From assembly GCF_024699945.1 (NCBI RefSeq), contig NZ_JAJOMY010000001.1, positions 3,541,001 to 3,605,000 on the forward strand: a stretch of 64,000 nt of DNA, written 5' to 3'. The notes under the pieces were generated by a model. That model was given only the letters and a program-made list of their open reading frames with translations, had not been told where the DNA came from and did not search any database. A program made the position numbers and the translations under genes. Source of the DNA: Phenylobacterium sp. J426. Lineage in GTDB: Bacteria > Pseudomonadota > Alphaproteobacteria > Caulobacterales > Caulobacteraceae. This document shows, one piece after another, positions 19,971-28,772 of this stretch. Each line of letters begins with the position of its first letter. Position 1 is the stretch's first letter.

Positions 19971-21606
19971 ATGACGCTCGTTCAGCGCCTGTGCGTGGGG
20001 GTCGCCGCCCTCGTGATGTCCGCCGCGGCCGGTCAGGCTGCGGCCGCGACCCCGAGCGCGCTTTCCGAGCGTGACGTCCGCGCCTATCGCGCCGCCTTCG
20101 CCGCCGCCGACCAAGGCGACTTCGTGGGCGCCCAGCTCGAGCTGGCCGAGGTGCAGGACACGTCGCTGCAGGGCTATCTCTCGTTCCGCCAGCTCATGCA
20201 TCCGACCGCCCACAAGGCGACCTTCGAGGAGCTGGCGGGCTGGCTCGGCCACTTCCGCGACCTGCCGCTCGCCGACCGGGTGTTCAACCTCGCCAAGCAG
20301 CGAAAGCCGGCCGACGCCCCGCCGCCGCCCGTGCCCGCCGTGGCCGGCGTCGACAGCAAGCGCAGCGAAGCGACCTTCGCGGCCCGCGACGCCTTCTATT
20401 CGGGGGATGCCCGCCGGGCCTACATGCTGGCCGTCGAGAGCGCCGACCGCTGGATCGCCGGTCTCGCCGCGTTCCGTCTGCGCGACTACGCCACCGCCCA
20501 GGACTACTTCGTCCAGGTCGCGGGCGACGACGACGAGGATGTCTGGCAGCGCTCCGCCGCCGCCTATTGGGCCTATCGCGCCGCCACGGCCGTGGGCGAC
20601 CCGGTCGCCGGCCAGGCCTTCCTTCGCCGCGCCGCCCTGAACCCGCAGACCTTCTACGGCATGATCGCCGCCCGGCAGGTGCAGCTGACCACCGCCGCTG
20701 CGGCCGCCACCGGCCAGTTCGTGCTGGCCAGCTACAACGCGCCGCCGCCGCCCGCCGCCCGGCCGCGCCCCCAAGGGCCAGCCCAGCCCCGAACTTCAGC
20801 GCTTCATGCAGGAGCAGCCGCGCGCGCACCGCGCCGCCGCCCTCGTCCAGATCGGCCGCATGGAGGACGCCCGGCAGGAGCTGCGCGTCGGCCTGGCGCT
20901 GGCCAAGACCGCCGTCGAGCGCGACAACTGGAAGGCGCTGATGGCCGAGATCACGCCGGGTTCGGGCGAAAGCGTCGGCCCGGGGTACCTGACGCTGGGC
21001 GACTATCAGCTGCCGTCGCTGGAGCCTAAGAGCGGCTTCACCGTCGACAAGGCGCTCGTCTACGCCATCGTTCGCCAGGAAAGCCGCTTCAACCCGGCCG
21101 CCATCTCGCCCGTCGGCGCCATCGGCCTGATGCAGGTGATGCCCGCCACGGCGGCGCTGGCAACCGGCGACGACAAGCTCCGCACCAACTACAAGCTGCT
21201 GCTGGATCCCGCGACCAACCTCGATGTCGGCCAGGCCTATATCGGCTGGCTGACCGATCGCGGCGTCGGCTTCGACCTGCTGCGCGTGGTGGCGGCCTAC
21301 AACGGCGGGCCCGGCGCGGTGCTGAAGACCATTCGCCACGTCGGCGAGGACGATCCGCTGATGCTGATCGAGTCCCTGCCGGCGCTCGAGACCCGCGACT
21401 ACGTCGAGAAGGTCGTGGCCGGCTACTGGGCCTACAAGCGGATGTTCGGCGAGGACACCCGCTCGCTCGACGCCCTGGTCACCGGCGCTCGCACGGTCGA
21501 CCTGCGCCTCGACCTACCCAACCCGGCGGGGCCGCAGCCCCAGCTGACGGCGCAGTCGCTTCAGGTCGGGGTCCTGAAGACGAACCACGCCGGCGCGTTC
21601 GACTAG
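19971..21606 (+). CDS. Soluble-type lytic murein transglycosylase (one-base frameshift)
   Basis: This periplasmic enzyme of about 544 residues cleaves peptidoglycan. It starts with a signal peptide (MTLVQRLCVGVAALVMSAAAGQAAA), has a long alpha-superhelical region built from TPR-like helices, and ends in a C-terminal SLT domain. The SLT core reads YAIVRQESRFNPAAISPVGA (catalytic Glu), IGLMQVMPATAAL and VVAAYNGGPGAVLK. One extra C in the run at 20768-20772 splits the gene at ARPRP/KGQPSPELQRF. The 3' end overlaps the convergent glycosyltransferase-like gene by 93 bases. Confidence 0.92.
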
Positions 21607-21957
21607 CACGCCGTAGGGCCTGCGGCTGAACAGGCCCGCCTCGCCCAGGCCTTCGACCGCCGCCGCGCCGCGGCCCTCGGACAGATGATCCGACAGCGCC
21701 TCGACCCAGCCGTCGCGCAGCCGGAAGTCGGCCGGCAGCACCAGGACCAGCTCCGCCTTCGCCCAGGCCAGCGCCTGCTCGATCGTGTCGGCGGCCTCGG
21801 CCCCCATCTCCTCGCACAGGGCTGATACGCCTTCCGAGTGCGGCGCAACGAGGAAGACCTCCTTCACCAGCCCCTCCACGGCCCCCGCGGTCAGCTGGGC
21901 CAGGAGGCCGGGCAGTCTGCGGGGCTCGGCCCGGGCGTCGACAATCACCGAAAGCAT
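21514..21957 (-). CDS. Small glycosyltransferase family 2-like protein
   Basis: The 147-residue protein starts MLSVIVDARAEPRRLPGLLAQL and has an alternating strand-helix pattern like the nucleotide-binding half of a GT-A glycosyltransferase: FLVAPHSEGVSALCEEMGAE, then LVLVLPADFRLRDGWVEAL, where PAD is in the place of the usual DxD metal motif. It is much shorter than a complete GT2 enzyme (normally above 220 residues) and ends with a basic tail RLRRQLGLRPRR. It may be a minimal or non-catalytic relative. Its last 93 bases are antisense to the transglycosylase gene. Confidence 0.65.
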   Translation of the reverse strand: MLSVIVDARAEPRRLPGLLAQLTAGAVEGLVKEVFLVAPHSEGVSALCEEMGAEAADTIEQALAWAKAELVLVLPADFRLRDGWVEALSDHLSEGRGAAAVEGLGEAGLFSRRPYGVLVERAGVVRLQDPDLKRLRRQLGLRPRRVG

Positions 21958-22034
21958 GCCGCGACAAGCCCAGCCCGGCGCCGCCCCGTCAATAAGTTCT
22001 TGCTTTGTTCACTCCGCCATACGATGAATAGCGG

Positions 22035-23114
22035 GTGTCTACCTTCACCCAACAGCTCCGCGGACGAGGCGCACGTTCGAATGCGAGCGGGCGCTATGAA
22101 TCCCAGCTCCGCGAAGCGTTCGACGACGGTTGGACGCCGGACGACGAGCCGGCCGCGCCGATCAGGACCACGGTCTCCCCCGAGAAGGCGCGGGTGATCA
22201 TCAGCCACAACGACAGCCCGGACGTCGGATTTTCGGCCTCGATAAACCCGTACCGCGGCTGCGAGCATGGCTGCATCTACTGCTACGCCCGCCCCGCCCA
22301 CGCCTACATGGGCCTGTCGCCTGGCCTCGATTTCGAATCCAAGCTGTTCTTCAAGCCCGACGCCGCCCGCCTGCTCGAAGCCGAGCTCTCGAAGCCGACA
22401 TACCGGCCCGAGTTGATCCACATCGGCGGCAACACAGACCCCTATCAGCCTCAGGAACGCACGCTGCGCATCACGCGCCAGGTGATGGAGGTGCTGGTCC
22501 GCTACAGGCATCCGTTCTCGGTCATCACCAAGTCGGCGCTGATCGTCCGCGACGCTGACTTGCTGGCCGAAGCGGCCAGTCGGAACTTGGTGCGGGCTGC
22601 GTTGTCGATCACCAGCCTCGACCGGAAGCTCGCCCGCTCGATGGAGCCCCGCTGCGCGACGCCTGAGAAGCGGCTGGACGCGGTGAGGCAGCTCTCGGGC
22701 GCCGGCGTGCCGGTCACCGTGCTGTTCGCGCCCTGTATCCCAGGGCTTAACGATCACGAGATGGAGGCGGTGCTGGAACGCGCCGCCGAGGCCGGCGCGA
22801 CCGGCGCGGCCTATGTGGCGCTTCGCCTTCCGCTGGAGATCAAGGACCTCTTCCGCGAGTGGCTGGAGAGCGACCATCCCGATCGCGCGCGCCGGGTGAT
22901 GTCCCTGGTCCGGCAGATGCGCGGCGGCAAGGACTACGATGCCCAATGGGGCAGTCGGATGAAGGGCGAAGGGCCGATCGCTGCGCTGATGGCCAATCGC
23001 TTCGAGGCGGCGAAGAAGCGCTACGGCCTGAGCGGCCGCTGGGGCGAGCTCGACGTGAGCCAGTTTCGGGCGCCGCCCAAGCCCGGCGACCAGATTGACC
23101 TTTTCGGGACCTAG
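22035..23114 (+). CDS. Radical SAM protein (PA0069/Rv2578c-like)
   Basis: The 359-residue protein has the cluster motif C76-x3-C80-x2-C83 in [17 protein letters not shown], which holds the 4Fe-4S cluster that cleaves S-adenosylmethionine. Further family blocks are [15 protein letters not shown] and [20 protein letters not shown]. It resembles the SplB-related group of standalone radical SAM proteins of unknown substrate. Translation begins with GTG at 22035. The C-terminus ends [11 protein letters not shown] and its stop overlaps the convergent LLM oxidoreductase stop by four bases. Confidence 0.9.
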   Translation: MSTFTQQLRGRGARSNASGRYESQLREAFDDGWTPDDEPAAPIRTTVSPEKARVIISHNDSPDVGFSASINPYRGCEHGCIYCYARPAHAYMGLSPGLDFESKLFFKPDAARLLEAELSKPTYRPELIHIGGNTDPYQPQERTLRITRQVMEVLVRYRHPFSVITKSALIVRDADLLAEAASRNLVRAALSITSLDRKLARSMEPRCATPEKRLDAVRQLSGAGVPVTVLFAPCIPGLNDHEMEAVLERAAEAGATGAAYVALRLPLEIKDLFREWLESDHPDRARRVMSLVRQMRGGKDYDAQWGSRMKGEGPIAALMANRFEAAKKRYGLSGRWGELDVSQFRAPPKPGDQIDLFGT

Positions 23115-24118
23115 GCGGGCTCGGCGGCCAGCGCCTTGGCCGCCTCCGCGGTGATCTCGAACGACCGCAGCCGGGCCGCATGGTCGTAGATCTGGGCGGT
23201 GACGATCACCTCGTCGGGTCTGTAGGTCTCGACAAAGGTGCGGAGGCCCTGGCGGACCGTCCCCGGCCCGCCGACCACGGCCTTGGCGAGCGCGCCCTGC
23301 TCGGCCGGAGAGATCCCGAAGGCGGCCAGTCGCTGGTCCATGTCGTCGACCGGCGGCGGCAGGGGCGACGGCCGGCCCGTCCTGAGGTTCAGGAAGGCCT
23401 GCTGCAGCGAGGTGAACAGCCGCTTCGCCTCCGCATCGCTGTCAGCGGCCACCACGTTGAGGCCCAGCATCAGGTGTGGCTTCTGGAGCCGCTCCGAGGG
23501 CTTGAAGCTGGTCCGGTAGACGTGGATCGCCTCCTCCATCTGTGCGGGGGCGAAGTGCGACGCGAAGGCGTACGGCAGGCCGAGGATGGCGGCGAGCTGG
23601 GCGCCGAAGGTGCTGGAGCCCAGCATCCAGACCGGAACGTCGAGGCCGGCGCCTGGCACGGCCCGGACCGCCTGGTCGGGCTGGGCGGGGTGGAAGTAGG
23701 CCATCAGCTCGACGACGTCCTGCGGGAAGCGGTCGACGTCGCCGACCAACGTCCGCCGGAGCGCCCGCGCCGTCAGCTGGTCGGTCCCAGGCGCTCGGCC
23801 GACACCCAGGTCGATTCGGCCCGGGAAGAGGCTGGCCAGCGTGCCGAACTGCTCGGCGATCACCAGCGGCGCGTGGTTGGGCAGCATGATCCCGCCCGCC
23901 CCAACCCGGATCGTGCGGGTCCCGGCGGCCACATGGCCGATTACGACGGCGGTGGCCGCCGAGGCGACGCCGGGCATGTTGTGATGCTCGGCGAGCCAGA
24001 ACCGCTCATAGCCCAGGCGCTCGGCGTGGCGGGCAAGGTCGAGGGTGTTGCGGAATGACTGGGCGGCGTCGGAGCCTTCCAGAATGGGCGAGAGGTCGAG
24101 GACGGAGAGGCGAACCAT
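23111..24118 (-). CDS. LLM-class flavin-dependent oxidoreductase
   Basis: The 335-residue protein is a luciferase-like monooxygenase of the MsnO8/YhbW type. Typical blocks are [55 protein letters not shown] and [15 protein letters not shown]. Such enzymes use reduced flavin and oxygen, often without a known physiological substrate. I used ATG 24118 ([11 protein letters not shown]); a TTG nine bases upstream is possible. The RNA methyltransferase gene lies 21 bases upstream on the same strand, so the pair may be co-transcribed. Confidence 0.88.
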   Translation of the reverse strand: MVRLSVLDLSPILEGSDAAQSFRNTLDLARHAERLGYERFWLAEHHNMPGVASAATAVVIGHVAAGTRTIRVGAGGIMLPNHAPLVIAEQFGTLASLFPGRIDLGVGRAPGTDQLTARALRRTLVGDVDRFPQDVVELMAYFHPAQPDQAVRAVPGAGLDVPVWMLGSSTFGAQLAAILGLPYAFASHFAPAQMEEAIHVYRTSFKPSERLQKPHLMLGLNVVAADSDAEAKRLFTSLQQAFLNLRTGRPSPLPPPVDDMDQRLAAFGISPAEQGALAKAVVGGPGTVRQGLRTFVETYRPDEVIVTAQIYDHAARLRSFEITAEAAKALAAEPA

Positions 24119-24139
24119 GCGTGGCAATATGGGTCGCCC

Positions 24140-25420
24140 TCAGCGCTGGAACACCCCCACCAATTCTACGTGCGGGGACCAGAGGAACTGATCCACAGGC
24201 AGCACCCGCTCCAGCCGGAAGCCGGCGTCGATGAGGGTTCGGGCGTCGCGGGCGAAGGTGGCGGGATTGCACGAGACCCCGATCACCCGCGGCACGGCCG
24301 ACCGCGCCAGCTGCGCCGTCTGCTCGGCTGCGCCCGCCCGGGGCGGATCGAAGACTACGACGTCGGTCTTCTTCAGCTCCTCGGCGAGCACCGGCCGGCG
24401 CACGAGGTCGCGGGCTTCGGGCGTCACCGCCTGCAGGCCGGGTAGGCTGGCCAGCACGGAGCCCAGGGCCGCGATGGCCTCAGGGGAGAAGTCGGCCGCG
24501 TGAACCGGCGCGATCTCGGCCAAGCGGAAGGTGAAGGTGCCCACGCCGCAGTAGAGGTCGGCGATCCGCGTCGCCCCGGCCGCCGCTTCGGCGACGAAGG
24601 CGGTCATCGCCGCCTCCGCGCCCCGTGTCGCCTGAAGGAAGCCCCCCGGGGGAAGCGCGACTGTCGCTGGCCCCAGGCGCACCAGGGCGCTGCGCGCCTG
24701 ATAGACGACCTCGCCCGCGATCGTGACGCGGGCAAAGTCCGCCTGGGCAGCGCGTTCGGCGACCTGCATGCGGGCGTCGGCCGACAGCCCGCCGCTCTTC
24801 GCCGCGACGCCCGTGATGTCGATATCGAGCCCCGTGTCGGACAGCGTAACATGCAGCGACGGCGCCGACTTCGGATGCTCGAACAGCGGGACCGCCAGTC
24901 GTCTCAGCGCCGGAATCGCCGCCTGGATCGCTGGATCCGATATCGGGCAGACGGAGATGTCGACGAGGTCCCAGGACTTCCTCGCCTTGTACCCAAGCCG
25001 TGCGGCTTCCCGGCTGCCCCGGCGCGCATGAAGCGTCACCCTTCGTCGCGTCGCCGGTTCGGTCGCGTAGGCTGGCAGAATCTCGGTTTCAATGTGCTGC
25101 CGGGCCAGCGTGCCGGCCAGCCGCTCGACCTTCCAGGCGAGATAGGGGGCGTGGTCCCAATGCTGCAGGGCGCACCCGCCGCAGGCGAAGAAGTGAGGGC
25201 ACGGCGGCTCCACCCGATCCGCGCTGGGCTGCAGCACCTCCAGGAGTTCGCGCCGTTCGCCACTCCCCTGGACCCGCACCCTCTCGCCAGGCAGGCTGAA
25301 CGGCACGAAGAGCGGACCGGCGGCGACGCCGTCCCCCTCGCCGCCCATAGTCTCGATTAGGAGGTGGACCGGCGGGCCCGGCGGCGGCTTCGGGTTGGGG
25401 CGGCGTGGACGCGACTTCAT
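24140..25420 (-). CDS. 23S rRNA (uracil-5-)-methyltransferase RumA-like
   Basis: This 426-residue class I SAM-dependent RNA methyltransferase has a short TRAM-like N-terminus (VHLLIETMGGEGDGVAAG), a 4Fe-4S cluster region with cysteines in EPPCPHFFACGGCALQHW, and a methyltransferase domain with IADLYCGVGTFTFRLAE and VFDPPRAGA. The catalytic cysteine and proton-shuttle glutamate region reads VIGVSCNPATFARD. The family methylates C5 of a uridine in 23S rRNA or tRNA; RlmD/RlmC-type specificity cannot be separated here. It ends HVELVGVFQR, the standard RumA C-terminus. Confidence 0.9.
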   Translation of the reverse strand: MKSRPRRPNPKPPPGPPVHLLIETMGGEGDGVAAGPLFVPFSLPGERVRVQGSGERRELLEVLQPSADRVEPPCPHFFACGGCALQHWDHAPYLAWKVERLAGTLARQHIETEILPAYATEPATRRRVTLHARRGSREAARLGYKARKSWDLVDISVCPISDPAIQAAIPALRRLAVPLFEHPKSAPSLHVTLSDTGLDIDITGVAAKSGGLSADARMQVAERAAQADFARVTIAGEVVYQARSALVRLGPATVALPPGGFLQATRGAEAAMTAFVAEAAAGATRIADLYCGVGTFTFRLAEIAPVHAADFSPEAIAALGSVLASLPGLQAVTPEARDLVRRPVLAEELKKTDVVVFDPPRAGAAEQTAQLARSAVPRVIGVSCNPATFARDARTLIDAGFRLERVLPVDQFLWSPHVELVGVFQR

Positions 25421-25450
25421 GCACCTGCCTAGGCCTCCGCCACGCTTAAG

Positions 25451-25470
25451 CCAAGATGAACCAAGATGAA
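25451..25470. repeat. Tandem 10-mer upstream of the glycine-zipper gene
   Basis: CCAAGATGAA occurs twice head to tail. Forty bases downstream TTCAGCTT also occurs twice with a six-base spacer (25489-25496 and 25503-25510). Both lie in the 142-base intergenic region before the glycine-zipper protein, so they may be regulator sites or slipped-strand duplications. Confidence 0.45.
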
Positions 25471-25562
25471 CGACATTCTCAACATCCGTTCAGCTTGCCT
25501 AGTTCAGCTTGGTCCCGACACGGCCAAGAGGCCTGCGCAAGATTCGAGAGAGGGATTCCAGA

Positions 25563-26150
25563 ATGTCCAAGCGTGTGACCCTGAGGGCTGGCCTGGCCGC
25601 TGTCGCGGGCCTGATGGCCCTTGGCGCGGGGGCTGCCCACGCTCAACCCTATGGCTACTACGGCATGGGGTCTGGTGGTTACAGCTATGACGCCTGCAAG
25701 CGTGAGAAAACCGGCCGCGGCACGGTGGGCGCCCTCGTCGGCGGCACCATCGGCGCGGTGATCGGGTCGAACGCCGCCGCTCGCGGCGTGCGCACCGAAG
25801 GTTCGCTGCTGGGCGGCGCGGTCGGAGCCGCGATCGGCGCAGGTGTCGGCAACTCCAGCGCGGCTTGCACGTCGGGCCAGTACACCGCCCCTCCGCCGCC
25901 CCCGCCGCCGATCGAGTCCAGCTACTACGGACCTCGTGGTTCATACTACGACCGCGACGACTACGCGTCGTACGAGGGTGACTACGCCTATGGCCGCCGC
26001 GGCGAGCGGTATCGCCTTTCCGGCGGTCGGCCCGACGCGGACGGCTGCACCCTCGCCGAGAGCCCGATCTACATGCCCGACGGCCGCACCCAGACCCGCT
26101 TCGTGCGCGTCTGCCGCGACTCCAGCGGCCGCTACGCGGTCGTCGACTGA
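25563..26150 (+). CDS. Glycine-zipper (2TM) surface protein
   Basis: The 195-residue protein has a signal peptide (MSKRVTLRAGLAAVAGLMAL, cleavage near AHAQ) and a Tyr/Gly-rich stretch. A glycine-zipper region follows: GTVGALVGGTIGAVIGSNAAAR and SLLGGAVGAAIGAGVGNSSA, with GxxxG spacing typical of outer-membrane 2TM zippers. The C-terminal part is Tyr-rich (YYGPRGSYYDRDDYASY) and ends with two cysteines (ADGCTLAESPI and VRVCRDSSGRY). The family is associated with envelope integrity; function is otherwise unknown. I chose the ATG at 25563, preceded by GAGAGAGGGA, rather than the longer frame from 25509. Confidence 0.85.
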   Translation: MSKRVTLRAGLAAVAGLMALGAGAAHAQPYGYYGMGSGGYSYDACKREKTGRGTVGALVGGTIGAVIGSNAAARGVRTEGSLLGGAVGAAIGAGVGNSSAACTSGQYTAPPPPPPPIESSYYGPRGSYYDRDDYASYEGDYAYGRRGERYRLSGGRPDADGCTLAESPIYMPDGRTQTRFVRVCRDSSGRYAVVD

Positions 26151-26172
26151 TCCTGAGCTAGCCTCTGTCTTC

Positions 26173-26205
26173 GGCCGCCCGCCCTCAGCGGGCGGCCCTC
26201 TTCTT
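26173..26205. terminator. Possible shared terminator between convergent genes
   Basis: A 10-bp stem GGCCGCCCGC/GCGGGCGGCC (26173-26182 with 26188-26197) is followed on the plus strand by CTCTTCTTC. It is 23 bases after the glycine-zipper stop. The convergent tlyA stop codon (26185-26187) lies inside the hairpin, so it can only serve the plus-strand gene fully. Confidence 0.5.
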
Positions 26206-26922
26206 CGCCCAAAGCAGGAATTCGCGATTGCCGTCGCCGCCTGGGATCGGGCTGTCCGTCGCCGCCTGCACGTCCCACCCGCTTGCGTCCAGGAATGTCC
26301 GTACATTCTCCAGGGCCTCCGCCTGCGCCTGGGGATCCGTCACGAGACCGCCCTTCCCCACCCGCTCCGGCCCGACTTCGAACTGGGGCTTCACCAACGC
26401 CACCAGGTCGGCGCCGTGGCCCGCAAGGGCGAGCGCAGCCGGCAAGGCCTTCGCGAGGCCGATGAAGCTGACATCTGTGACGACGAGGTCAGGCCGCTCA
26501 GGCGTCAACGCCGGTGTCAGGCGCCGGGCGTCCGTGGCCTCCAGATTGGTCACGCGTGGATCCCCTCGGAGCTTGGCGTGCAGTTGCTCCCGCCCTACGT
26601 CCACGGCGTAGACGCGGCGCGCTCCGCGGGCGAGGCACACCTCGGTGAAGCCGCCGGTAGACGCGCCGACGTCGAGGACGATCCTCCCCTCGACAGGCAC
26701 GGGCCATACCGCGAGCGCATGATCGAGCTTTAGCGCACCTCGGCCGACCCAGGGATGGGCTGCGACCGCCTCGAGCGCACAAGCCGCGTCCAGCATCTCG
26801 GACGCCCTGCCCACGGGTCGGCCGTCAGCGGTGACGCCGCCCGCCTCGATCGCCGCACGCGCCTTGGCGCGGCTCTCGACGAGGCCGCGCTCGACGAGCA
26901 GGACGTCCGCGCGCTTCCTCAG
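26185..26922 (-). CDS. tlyA: TlyA family rRNA methyltransferase with apparent CTG start
   Basis: TlyA methylates 2'-O of cytidines in 16S and 23S rRNA and is often labelled hemolysin A. The N-terminal S4-like RNA-binding domain reads KRADVLLVERGLVESRAKAR and AIEAGGVTADGRPV. The FtsJ-like methyltransferase domain has VLDVGASTGGFTEVCLARGA, YAVDVGREQL, VVTDVSFIGLAKALP, and VALVKPQFEVGPERVGKGG. The open frame from a conventional codon starts only at GTG 26814, which would delete most of the S4 domain. The conserved protein begins at CTG 26922 (L-R-K-R-A-D), overlapping the acyl-CoA synthetase stop in CTGA. Either CTG is the start or a base differs. Full length is 245 residues. Confidence 0.85.
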   Translation of the reverse strand: MRKRADVLLVERGLVESRAKARAAIEAGGVTADGRPVGRASEMLDAACALEAVAAHPWVGRGALKLDHALAVWPVPVEGRIVLDVGASTGGFTEVCLARGARRVYAVDVGREQLHAKLRGDPRVTNLEATDARRLTPALTPERPDLVVTDVSFIGLAKALPAALALAGHGADLVALVKPQFEVGPERVGKGGLVTDPQAQAEALENVRTFLDASGWDVQAATDSPIPGGDGNREFLLWAKKRAAR

Positions 26923-28676
26923 GCGGCGGCCTCTTCGAACAGCTTCTTGAGTTCGTTCTTGAGGATCTTGCCGTTCGGATTGCGAGGCAGCGTCTCGTTC
27001 CAGAACCTGATCGCGACCGGCACCTTGAAGGCGGCCAGACGCTCGGCGACATGGGCCCGGAGCTCGTCCTCGGTGGCCTCCGCGCCGGGCTTGAGGGTCA
27101 CCACGGCCGCGGGCTCCTCACCGAGCGTGCGGTGCGGCACGCCGACGACGGCCGCGTCCATCACCGCGGGATGGTCATAGAGGACGTTCTCGACCTCGAC
27201 GCAGTAGATGTTCTCGCCGCCTCGGATCAACATGTCCTTGGCCCGATCGATGATGAAGCAGAAGCCCTCTTCGTCCATCCGCGCCAGGTCGCCGGTGCGG
27301 ACCCAGCCGTCGACGAAGGTGGTGGCTGTCGCCTCGGGCTTGTTCCAGTACAGCTTGCAGTTCATCGGTCCGAACGACCACAGCTCTCCGACCTCGCCGG
27401 GTGGCAGCACGGTCTTCCCGTCGACCGGATCGCGGATCTGGATTTCGGCCACCGCGGCGGCCGGGCCGCAGCTGTCGGGCCGGTTGATGTAGTCCTCGGC
27501 CCCGTTCGACGTCACCGTCGCGCACGTTTCGGTCATGCCCCAGCCCTGGCCCGGCTGCGACTTGGGGAAGGTCTCGCGGAGGCGCCGCACCAGCTCGGGC
27601 GCCGATGGGGCGCCGCCGTAGGAGACGCTCTCCAGGGATGACAGGTCGAAATCCTTGCGCGCCGGGTGCTCGATGAGCTGCCACGCGATCGTCGGCACGC
27701 CGCCAGCCAGCATGATCCTCTCTCGCTCGATCAGCTCGAAGGCTCGGATCACGTCCCACTTGTGCATCATCACCAGCTTGCCGCCGGCGAAGAGCGTTGG
27801 ATTCAGGACCGCGAAGCAGCCGGTCACGTGGAAGAACGGCACCGAGATGAGAGCCGAGCGCTGCGGCGCGTTCGGGTCGGGCGCCGGCGGCGCTTCGCCC
27901 TTGCGCAGGAAGTTGCGGGCCGAGGCGGCGGCGGCGGTCAGGATGTTGGTGTTCACGCCCCGTTGGGTGGCGAGCGCCCCCTTCGGCTTCCCGGTCGTGC
28001 CCGAGGTGTAGAAGATGGTGGCGTCGTCCTCCGGGCCGATATCGGCCGCGGGCAGCGCCTGATCGGGCAGCGCCGCCCAGTCGTTGGCGCCGCCAAGCAC
28101 CTTCTCAAGCGGGGTGATGTAGGGGTGAGCCACCTCCTCGTCGCCCAGCCGGCTCACGTAGACACGGACCAGGTCAGGACAGTTGGCGAAATGCTCCTTC
28201 ATGCGCTCGTAGCGCTCGGCGTCCATCACCGCGACCTTCGTCCCGGAATCGGTCAGTCCGTATTCCAGCTCGGGCCCCGTCCACCAAGCGTTGAGCGGTG
28301 TGACAATGGCGCCCAGCGAGGCGGCGGCGTAGAAGGCCACAACCCATTCCGGCAGATTGCGCATGATCACCGCGACCCGGTCGCCCTTGCCGACGCCCTG
28401 GGCCGCGAGCTCGCGAGCGAAGGCCGCCACGGCCCGGTGGAAGGCCTCGAAGCTGACCCGCTCGTCCTCATAGACGAGGAAGATCTTCTCACCGTGGGCC
28501 CGGCTCGCTTCCACCACCGCGCGGAGCGACGGCGGCAGGTGCTTCCAGACCTTGGTCCGGACGCCGCGGATTTCCAGCTCTTCCGTCTCCAGCGGCGTCC
28601 CCGGCTGGGTCAGCAGCGCGTGGGCCTGGGCGATGGACATGGCGGGCCAGCCGGCGGGCAGCACGGGCTCGGACAT
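26919..28676 (-). CDS. Fatty-acid--CoA ligase (acyl-CoA synthetase)
   Basis: The 585-residue protein belongs to the ANL superfamily of adenylating enzymes. The AMP-binding P-loop reads TIFYTSGTTGKPKGAL, followed by QGWGMTETCATVTSNG, the hinge DGWVRTGDLARMDEEG and RAKDMLIRGGENIYCVEVE, and a C-terminal RFWNETLPRNPNGKILKNEL with the catalytic lysine. It activates a carboxylic acid, probably a fatty acid, to its CoA ester. ATG 28676 is preceded by AGGAG; the frame extends 20 codons upstream without a better site. Translation is probably coupled to tlyA through a four-base overlap. Confidence 0.93.
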   Translation of the reverse strand: MSEPVLPAGWPAMSIAQAHALLTQPGTPLETEELEIRGVRTKVWKHLPPSLRAVVEASRAHGEKIFLVYEDERVSFEAFHRAVAAFARELAAQGVGKGDRVAVIMRNLPEWVVAFYAAASLGAIVTPLNAWWTGPELEYGLTDSGTKVAVMDAERYERMKEHFANCPDLVRVYVSRLGDEEVAHPYITPLEKVLGGANDWAALPDQALPAADIGPEDDATIFYTSGTTGKPKGALATQRGVNTNILTAAAASARNFLRKGEAPPAPDPNAPQRSALISVPFFHVTGCFAVLNPTLFAGGKLVMMHKWDVIRAFELIERERIMLAGGVPTIAWQLIEHPARKDFDLSSLESVSYGGAPSAPELVRRLRETFPKSQPGQGWGMTETCATVTSNGAEDYINRPDSCGPAAAVAEIQIRDPVDGKTVLPPGEVGELWSFGPMNCKLYWNKPEATATTFVDGWVRTGDLARMDEEGFCFIIDRAKDMLIRGGENIYCVEVENVLYDHPAVMDAAVVGVPHRTLGEEPAAVVTLKPGAEATEDELRAHVAERLAAFKVPVAIRFWNETLPRNPNGKILKNELKKLFEEAAA

Positions 28677-28694
28677 TCGGCGTTTCTCCTGGCG

Positions 28695-28719
28695 CGCACG
28701 GGTCAAGGCTGCCCGTGCG
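28695..28719. promoter_or_regulatory. Inverted repeat before the acyl-CoA synthetase gene
   Basis: CGCACGGG-N9-CCCGTGCG is a perfect 8-bp inverted repeat located 19 bases upstream of the synthetase start codon, in the 96-base gap after valS. It could be an operator of a fatty-acid regulator or an mRNA leader hairpin; no T tract follows. Confidence 0.4.
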
Positions 28720-28772
28720 TCATCCCAAGTGAACAACCATAACCTGACGCCGGAGGCAAACCGGCGACGACG

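Noticed and set aside
26185..26814. TlyA starting at GTG 26814
   Set aside because: This would delete the S4-like RNA-binding domain that is clearly encoded upstream in the same frame.
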